Shown here one piece after another: positions 7,498 to 10,528 of a stretch of 10,528 bases of DNA. The DNA lies in assembly GCA_045546775.1 (NCBI GenBank), contig JAZQDM010000119.1:1-10528 (forward strand), read 5' to 3'. Position 1 is the first letter of the stretch, and each line of letters begins with the position of its first letter. Under the pieces are notes generated by a model. That model had not been told where the DNA came from. It worked only from the letters and a program-made list of their open reading frames with translations, and did not search any database. Source of the stretch: RGIG3002 sp045546775 (GTDB lineage Bacteria; Bacillota; Clostridia; Lachnospirales; Lachnospiraceae). A program made the position numbers and the translations under genes.

Positions 7498-8874
7498 ATG
7501 AAAAAAGGACAAGTATATGAAGGCATTGTGGAAAGAGTCGATTTTCCGAACAAAGGCATCGTAGTGAATGAGGAAGGCAGTTGTGTTGTGAAAAATGCTT
7601 TGCCGGGACAAAAAGTTTCTTTTTCTGTAAATAAAGTGCGGAAAGGGAAAGCGGAAGGCAGACTTTTGGAGGTAGTTGAAAAATCGCCCATGGAAGTGGA
7701 AAGTCCTTGTCCGCATTTTGGGAATTGCGGTGGCTGTACCTATATTTCATTGCCCTATGAAGAACAGCTTCGCATCAAAGAAGGACAAGTGAAAAAACTG
7801 TTGGATTCCGTGCTTTGTGCGCAGGAAGGCGGTTATGTATTTGAAGGAATCAAAGCAAGCCCGCAACCGTATGAATACCGTAACAAAATGGAGTTTTCCT
7901 TTGGGGATGAGGTAAAAGACGGTCCCCTTGCACTTGGTATGCACAAACGCGGCAGTTTTTATGATATTGTGACCGTGTCAGAGTGTAAAATCGTGGATGC
8001 GGATTATCGAAAAATCCTTACGCAAACACTTGCATTTTTTAAAGAACGCAATACAAGTTTTTATCACAGACTGCGCCATGAAGGGTATTTGCGCCATTTG
8101 CTTGTGCGTAAAGCGGTAAAAACAGGTGAGATTTTGATTGCCCTTATTACAACGACACAGGATAGTGCAGATTTGGAAGCATGGAAAGATATGCTTCTTG
8201 GTCTTGCGTTGGATGGAAAAATTGTGGGCATTTTACATACAAAAAATGACTCGGTTGCTGATATTGTGCAGAGTGATGAGACTATCGTATTGTATGGTCA
8301 GGATTATTTTTATGAGGAATTGCTTGGACTGAAATTTAAGATTTCCCAGTTTTCCTTTTTCCAGACAAACAGTCTTGGCGCGGAAGTGCTTTACAATACG
8401 GCACGGGATTATATTGGCGAGCTTGGCGAAAACAATCATGTGGTGTTTGACTTGTACAGCGGAACCGGTACGATTGCGCAGTTGATGGCTCCGGTGGCAA
8501 AAAAAGTAATCGGCGTGGAAATCGTGGAAGAAGCGGTAGAAGCAGCTAAGAAAAATGCGCAGTTAAACGGACTTTCCAACTGCGAATTTATCGCCGGCGA
8601 CGTGCTGAAAGTGTTGGATGACATTACAGAAAAGCCGGACATGATTATTTTGGACCCGCCGCGCGACGGCATTCACCCAAAAGCGCTGCCTAAAATCATT
8701 GCTTATGGCGTGGAACGCATCGTATACATTTCCTGTAAGCCGACCAGTCTCGTGCGCGATTTGGAAGTCTTTTTGGACAACGGCTATGTGGTAGAAAAAG
8801 CGGTTGCCGTAGATCAGTTCCCGTGGACGGCGAATGTGGAGACCGTGTGCCTTTTGAAGAGGGTGAGGGGATAA
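7498..8874 (+). CDS. rlmD: 23S rRNA (uracil-C5)-methyltransferase, RlmD/RlmCD family
   Basis: Enzymes of this family methylate C5 of uridines in 23S rRNA (U1939 for RlmD; both U747 and U1939 for the Bacillus RlmCD enzyme). The 458-aa protein begins with a TRAM RNA-binding domain (about 1-60). It has the iron-sulfur cysteines C71-x5-C77-x2-C80 plus C163, then the SAM-binding fold with DLYSGTGTIAQ, GVEIVEEAV and the ILDPPRDGIHPKAL motif. The catalytic Cys413 lies in YISCKPTSLVRDL. All key residues are present. Which uridine is modified cannot be told from sequence. The start is ATG 7498; AAAGGAAAGG (7475-7484) is a ribosome binding site with a rather long spacer. The last 32 bp of the repeat-bearing 3' end recur at 10151-10182, suggesting use as an insertion site by mobile DNA. 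Confidence 0.95.
   Translation: MKKGQVYEGIVERVDFPNKGIVVNEEGSCVVKNALPGQKVSFSVNKVRKGKAEGRLLEVVEKSPMEVESPCPHFGNCGGCTYISLPYEEQLRIKEGQVKKLLDSVLCAQEGGYVFEGIKASPQPYEYRNKMEFSFGDEVKDGPLALGMHKRGSFYDIVTVSECKIVDADYRKILTQTLAFFKERNTSFYHRLRHEGYLRHLLVRKAVKTGEILIALITTTQDSADLEAWKDMLLGLALDGKIVGILHTKNDSVADIVQSDETIVLYGQDYFYEELLGLKFKISQFSFFQTNSLGAEVLYNTARDYIGELGENNHVVFDLYSGTGTIAQLMAPVAKKVIGVEIVEEAVEAAKKNAQLNGLSNCEFIAGDVLKVLDDITEKPDMIILDPPRDGIHPKALPKIIAYGVERIVYISCKPTSLVRDLEVFLDNGYVVEKAVAVDQFPWTANVETVCLLKRVRG
8842..8867 (+). repeat. rlmD 3'-end direct repeat, copy 1 (putative att)
   Basis: These 26 bases within the last codons of rlmD are identical to 10157-10182. The similarity extends upstream to 8836 with two mismatches. 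To the right the sequences diverge at once. 3' ends of genes are typical targets of integrative elements, and the rum/rumA/rlmD 3' end is a known integration site of some streptococcal ICEs. Confidence 0.85.
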
Positions 8875-8908
8875 GAGAATATAGACAGCAATGTAATATA
8901 ATTTTTAG

Positions 8909-8951
8909 TGAACCTCGGTAAAAAGCAATTTTTTACCGAGGTTCATTTTTT
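8909..8951 (+). terminator. Strong rho-independent terminator after rlmD
   Basis: A perfect 16-bp stem (8909-8924 with 8930-8945, starting TGAACCTCGG) closes a 5-nt loop GCAAT and is followed by six Ts (8946-8951). It lies to the right of the rlmD repeat, so it may have been brought in with the accessory DNA. It insulates the next gene from rlmD read-through. Confidence 0.95.
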
Positions 8952-8979
8952 GTTATGGCAACAAACTGCTAATCAGAGT

Positions 8980-9000
8980 GCGATACGCAAAGCGTAACGC
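8980..9000. repeat. Imperfect inverted repeat
   Basis: GCGATACGC (8980-8988) and GCGTAACGC (8992-9000) form a 9-bp stem with one A-A mismatch and an AAA loop. It lies between the rlmD terminator and the next promoter, with no T-run. Function unknown; it could be a protein-binding site or a short dispersed repeat. Confidence 0.5.
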
Positions 9001-9020
9001 GTCTCTATGGAAATAGGTTA

Positions 9021-9049
9021 TTGACTGCAGATAATAAAAACCATATAAT
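9021..9049 (+). promoter_or_regulatory. Consensus sigma-A promoter of the HTH gene
   Basis: TTGACT (9021-9026), a 17-bp spacer and a perfect TATAAT (9044-9049). Transcription should start near 9056. Confidence 0.85.
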
Positions 9050-9052
9050 TGA

Positions 9053-9069
9053 TTTATGCATTGCATAAA
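9053..9069. promoter_or_regulatory. 17-bp palindrome at transcription start, candidate operator
   Basis: TTTATGCA-T-TGCATAAA is a perfect 8+1+8 palindrome centred at 9061, about 5 bp after the predicted transcription start and before the ribosome binding site. This is a typical place for an autorepressor site. The HTH protein encoded immediately downstream is the natural candidate ligand; this is inference. Confidence 0.6.
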
Positions 9070-9082
9070 AAGAGGTGAACTT

Positions 9083-9310
9083 ATGGAAGCGAGAGAAGAA
9101 TTAAGAAAATTAAGAGAAAGTACCGGGATGAATCGTAAAGAATTTTGTAAGTACTTTGAAATTCCATATATGACAGAGACAGACTGGGAATTAGGAAATA
9201 GAAGGGTTCCACAGTATCTTTTACGATTGATAGCATATAAGATTCAGATGGAGAAGTTGGCTGACAAAAGAAATAAGGATGACAAGGAAGATGACGTAAC
9301 GAATCGATAA
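9083..9310 (+). CDS. Small HTH (XRE-like) protein, candidate antitoxin/autorepressor
   Basis: This 75-aa protein is almost entirely a helix-turn-helix domain (about residues 4-57: LRKLRESTGMNRKEFCKYFE, then an IPYMTETDWELG recognition region). It ends in a highly charged tail (KRNKDDKEDD) that is probably disordered. The family is frequent in Clostridia accessory DNA. The start is ATG 9083, with AGAGGTG at 9071-9077 five bases upstream. An in-frame ATG at 9056 lies inside the palindrome at the predicted transcription start and would require leaderless translation. The gene is followed 52 bp later by a MazF-family toxin gene with no terminator between. Small-DNA-binder-then-toxin is the usual type II toxin-antitoxin layout, but MazF partners are usually AbrB-like (MazE) or ribbon-helix-helix proteins. 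Antitoxin function is inferred from context only. Confidence 0.85.
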   Translation: MEAREELRKLRESTGMNRKEFCKYFEIPYMTETDWELGNRRVPQYLLRLIAYKIQMEKLADKRNKDDKEDDVTNR

Positions 9311-9311
9311 T

Positions 9312-9362
9312 GTATTGGCAATTGTGCAACAGGTTGTGGTATAAATCGGAGGTATTGGCAAT
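9312..9362 (+). repeat. 11-bp direct repeat flanking the toxin leader
   Basis: GTATTGGCAAT occurs at 9312-9322 and again at 9352-9362, exactly 40 bp apart. A preceding AATCG (9302-9306 and 9344-9348) makes the duplicated stretch longer with a 2-bp shift. The second copy starts on the last G of the ribosome binding site GGAGG (9348-9352) and ends at the base before the toxin ATG, where TATT-GGC-AATA can fold into a tiny hairpin. It may be a translational or transcriptional control site. Confidence 0.7.
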
Positions 9363-9893
9363 ATGACACCGGAAGAAAAAGTAATAATGACGAAGGCTCA
9401 GCGTATCAGTAGATGGAATGCGCAAAAACTATATTATTCTACAGGTAAACAGTATCAGAGAAAATGGACTGTGAAGAGAGGAGAAGTTTATTTTGTGGAT
9501 TTAGGGGAGAATGTAGGTAGCGAGGAAAATAAACTTCGTCCGGTTGTTGTATTACAATCGGATGCATATAATTTCAAGTCACCGGTATTTACATGCGCCA
9601 TTATTTCATCTAGCGCTTTGACGATTCCGGATATTCAAGTACCGATTACTGGAACATACCCATATAAAGATGAGAATGGTGTAAATAAAATTCTAGTTGG
9701 AAGCGTGGATTTAGGGCAGATAAAGACCGTAGGTAAAGAAAGAATAGTAAATAGTAAGGTTTGTATGCTCAAGAAGGTGATACACGAAATAGATAGAAAA
9801 CTCTTGAATGCACTTGGTTTATCAAGTATAATTAAGTCAAAGGAAAATACCATTAAATCATTGCAAGGTAAAATAGAATATATGAAAAAGTAA
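9363..9893 (+). CDS. MazF/PemK-family endoribonuclease toxin
   Basis: MazF/PemK toxins cleave mRNA at short sequences and arrest growth unless bound by an antitoxin. The 176-aa protein carries the family core at residues 38-135: KRGEVYFVDLGENVGSEE, then LRPVVVLQSDAYNF with the conserved Arg59. A serine cluster (82-84) stands where the family has its catalytic Thr/Ser (exact alignment uncertain), and VGSVDLGQIKTVGKERI matches the usual S-x-x-x-x-x-QI-T-x-x-K-R element. It is longer than typical MazF (about 110-120 aa). There is a basic, aromatic N-terminal extension of about 37 residues and a C-terminal helical tail that could form a coiled coil (about 150-176). The start is ATG 9363 with GGAGG at 9348-9352; ATG 9387 (24 bp later) is an alternative. 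It probably shares the promoter at 9021 with the HTH gene. Confidence 0.9.
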   Translation: MTPEEKVIMTKAQRISRWNAQKLYYSTGKQYQRKWTVKRGEVYFVDLGENVGSEENKLRPVVVLQSDAYNFKSPVFTCAIISSSALTIPDIQVPITGTYPYKDENGVNKILVGSVDLGQIKTVGKERIVNSKVCMLKKVIHEIDRKLLNALGLSSIIKSKENTIKSLQGKIEYMKK

Positions 9894-9906
9894 TAGATAT
9901 TTTTCA

Positions 9907-9935
9907 TTGACTTTTCATATAATATAATGTAGAAT
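9907..9935 (+). promoter_or_regulatory. Sigma-A promoter of the downstream RNA
   Basis: TTGACT (9907-9912), a 17-bp spacer and TAGAAT (9930-9935), giving a start near 9942. Two overlapping TATAAT strings at 9918 and 9923 are too close to the -35 to pair with it. A short inverted repeat GTAGA/TCTAC (9929-9933/9939-9943) straddles the -10 and start and might be a control site. Confidence 0.65.
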
Positions 9936-9941
9936 TCAGTC

Positions 9942-10042
9942 TACAGATGTGGTCAATCTGGCGATTGATCGGTAAAATTGATTCAGTTATGGTGGATTTG
10001 GCGATCCATCGGTAGCTCCCACTTCGGTGGGAGTTTCTTTTT
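9942..10042 (+). ncRNA. Tandem-hairpin small RNA next to the MazF-like gene
   Basis: This is a candidate RNA of about 100 nt, bounded by its own promoter and terminator, with no coding potential. It holds two hairpins of identical architecture, at 9951-9970 and 9991-10010, exactly 40 bp apart. Each has an 8-bp stem, a TGGC loop and the 3' trailer GGTA. The stems differ at two central pairs in a compensatory way (C-G to G-C, and A-U to G-C), while the outer pairs, including a G-U, and the loop are conserved. This means the structure is under selection. A comparative-genomics 'pemK RNA motif' has been reported near PemK-type genes; I cannot tell from memory whether this matches it. It could act as an RNA antitoxin or decoy, a regulator, or part of an unrelated element. 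Confidence 0.65.
10016..10042 (+). terminator. UUCG-loop rho-independent terminator
   Basis: CTCCCAC (10016-10022) and GTGGGAG (10027-10033) pair perfectly around a TTCG loop closed by C-G, one of the most stable tetraloops, followed by TTTCTTTTT (10034-10042). It defines the 3' end of the tandem-hairpin RNA. Confidence 0.95.
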
Positions 10043-10098
10043 ACAATGTTCGTTGAGAGACAAGGGTAATGCCGAATCCAAATATCTTATTAGCGGGT

Positions 10099-10128
10099 AG
10101 GCAGTCAGAGTGATGACTGTCTATTTTT
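10099..10128 (+). terminator. Second rho-independent terminator-like hairpin
   Basis: AGGCAGTCA (10099-10107) pairs with TGACTGTCT (10114-10122), 9 bp with one G-U, around a 6-nt loop, followed by A and five Ts. The 56 bases before it (10043-10098) contain no recognisable gene or promoter, so which transcript it ends is unclear. It may belong to a longer form of the upstream RNA or be a leftover of an older insertion. Confidence 0.7.
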
Positions 10129-10156
10129 ATGTTGAATTATAGTTGGAACAGTTGAA

Positions 10157-10182
10157 ACCGTGTGCCTTTTGAAGAGGGTGAG
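10157..10182 (+). repeat. rlmD 3'-end direct repeat, copy 2 (putative att)
   Basis: Identical to 8842-8867. The similarity extends upstream to 10151 with two differences, GTG to GTT and GAG to GAA, both synonymous in the rlmD frame. The same frame stays open through the repeat into the ORF6N-like fragment that follows. The synonymous differences suggest this copy descends from a different rlmD allele and not from a recent copy of the neighbouring one. Confidence 0.85.
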
Positions 10183-10189
10183 TGTACAG

Positions 10190-10276
10190 ATGGCGGAAAC
10201 AACCGAATTGATGACGGTAGATAATATATGTAATCGGGTTTATGTTATTCGTGGGCAACAAGTTATGCTTGACTAG
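10190..10276 (+). pseudogene. N-terminal remnant of an ORF6N-domain protein
   Basis: From ATG 10190 a 28-codon frame reads MAETTELMTVDNI, then CNRVYVIRGQQVMLD, and stops at TAG 10274-10276. The pattern YVIRG-x-QVMLD is the start of ORF6N domains, found in phage anti-repressor-like and element-borne proteins, which normally continue with a D-x-DLA-x-LY segment. Here the homology ends at the D. What follows is unrelated promoter DNA, so the gene is truncated by deletion or insertion. The GAGGGTGAG at the end of the rlmD-like repeat could have served as its ribosome binding site. Identification is by recognition of a short stretch only. Confidence 0.55.
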
Positions 10277-10332
10277 ATAAGTTGCTATTAGCTCCTGATA
10301 AACGGATATAGTCAATTTGACAATTAAACCAC

Positions 10333-10361
10333 TTGACAAATTATCAAAATGATAATATCAT
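10333..10361 (+). promoter_or_regulatory. Sigma-A promoter of the last gene
   Basis: TTGACA (10333-10338), a 17-bp spacer and TATCAT (10356-10361), with a start near 10368. The leader to ATG 10447 is about 79 nt. An additional TTGACA at 10317-10322 lies within a GTCAA-T-TTGAC palindrome (10311-10321) but has no good -10. Confidence 0.8.
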
Positions 10362-10425
10362 AACAGTGGAACACATATTATCGAAATGATAATAACTAAT
10401 AGCAAACACATATATCATATGATAA
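10341..10425. promoter_or_regulatory. Three palindromic operator-like sites on one promoter
   Basis: Site 1, TTATCA-AAA-TGATAA (10341-10355), fills the spacer between -35 and -10. Site 2, TTATCG-AAA-TGATAA (10378-10392), lies just after the start. Site 3, centred on TATCAT-ATGATA (10413-10424) and extending to ATAA, lies in the leader. Sites 1 and 2 start 37 bp apart. The layout predicts strong repression by a dimeric regulator, possibly cooperative. The regulator is not identifiable here; the GATAA/TTATC words recall Fur-type boxes but the spacing is not the classical 7-1-7. Confidence 0.7.
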
Positions 10426-10446
10426 TCCATCGGGAGGGCGAAGTAT

Positions 10447-10528
10447 ATGAAAAAGAAAGTTTTAATTGTTGTCAGTATTATAATTGCACTTGTTTTATTG
10501 GTGCCGGTGCCAATCCACTACAAAGACG
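10447..10528 (+). CDS. Membrane-anchored or secreted protein, N-terminus only
   Basis: The reading frame begins at ATG 10447, with GGGAGGG at 10432-10438 eight bases upstream, and runs off the window after 27 codons. The visible residues are MKKK, a hydrophobic stretch of about 18 residues (V, I and L rich, residues 5-22), then VPIHYKD. No clear signal peptidase site is seen before the edge, so it is more likely a signal anchor than a cleaved signal. I associate this type of start with a family of small membrane-anchored hypothetical proteins of Clostridia, without known function. It has its own promoter with three operator-like palindromes, so expression is probably conditional. Confidence 0.75.
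   Translation, partial: MKKKVLIVVSIIIALVLLVPVPIHYKD

Larger units (their letters stand above)
8868..10182. mobile_element. Putative small island bounded by rlmD-end repeats
   Basis: About 1.3 kb lies between the end of rlmD copy 1 and the end of copy 2. It holds an HTH gene, a MazF-like toxin gene and a structured RNA, and it is visibly AT-richer. Hand counts give 35% GC at 9421-9480, 38% at 9481-9540 and 28% at 9781-9840, against 53% at 5881-5940 and 43% at 5941-6000 in pcrA. No integrase is encoded, so it is not autonomous. It may be a remnant, a satellite mobilised in trans, or one cassette of a stepwise accreted hotspot. Boundaries are inferred only from the repeat. Confidence 0.45.

Noticed and set aside
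9918..9928. Overlapping TATAAT strings as the -10 of the RNA promoter
   Set aside because: They are 5 and 10 bp from the TTGACT hexamer; TAGAAT at 9930 has the correct 17-bp spacing.
9302..10042. Antisense pairing between the small RNA and the toxin leader
   Set aside because: The shared TTGGCRAT word is in the same orientation in both, and no long complementary stretch was found.
9363..10042. Classical type III (ToxIN-like) toxin-antitoxin locus
   Set aside because: In those loci the repeat RNA and its terminator precede the toxin, and the toxin is ToxN-like; here the RNA follows a MazF-type protein. Kept only as an analogy.
10047..10112. Tiny frames starting at 10047 (7 codons) and 10069 (14 codons)
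   Set aside because: Too short and lacking convincing context; not supported as genes or small toxins.

Overview
The window looks like a chromosomal segment of a Clostridia bacterium, most likely a Lachnospiraceae member. This rests on the protein families, the gene order DUF512-der-plsY-gpsA, the strong GGAGG ribosome binding sites and the moderate GC. It is an inference from recognition, not a database result. All recognised genes are on the + strand.

Region 1 (1-6968) is housekeeping. It opens with a tandem 59-bp repeat (1-144) that abuts the ribosome binding site of a radical-SAM-like DUF512 protein. Then come der (ribosome-assembly GTPase), plsY and gpsA (two steps of phospholipid precursor synthesis) and pcrA (SF1 helicase). 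Gaps are 1 to about 60 bp and no internal terminator is visible, so these genes are probably co-transcribed. GpsA makes glycerol-3-phosphate and PlsY acylates it.

Region 2 (6969-8951) has a small acidic single-pass membrane protein with its own extended -10 promoter and a strong terminator. It is followed by rlmD (23S rRNA m5U methyltransferase) and another very strong terminator.

Region 3 (8868-10446) is accessory DNA, visibly more AT-rich. The 3' end of rlmD is repeated about 1.3 kb downstream (26 bp identical, 32 bp with two differences, both synonymous in the rlmD frame). Between the copies lies a compact module. It contains a consensus promoter with a 17-bp palindrome at the predicted start site, a 75-aa HTH protein, a MazF/PemK-family toxin, and an independently promoted RNA of about 100 nt. 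That RNA has two tandem hairpins, exactly 40 bp apart, whose stems differ by compensatory changes while the loop and trailer are constant. It ends in a UUCG terminator. A further hairpin terminator follows. The downstream rlmD-end copy runs in frame into what looks like the first 28 codons of an ORF6N-domain phage/element protein, cut off by a stop. The arrangement resembles small elements accreted at an rlmD 3'-end insertion hotspot.

Region 4 (10311-10528) is a TTGACA-N17-TATCAT promoter carrying three related palindromes (TTATC-type half-sites). It drives a gene with a signal-anchor-like N-terminus that runs off the window.

The best candidate for an undescribed system is the HTH + MazF-like toxin + tandem-hairpin RNA module between the rlmD-end repeats.
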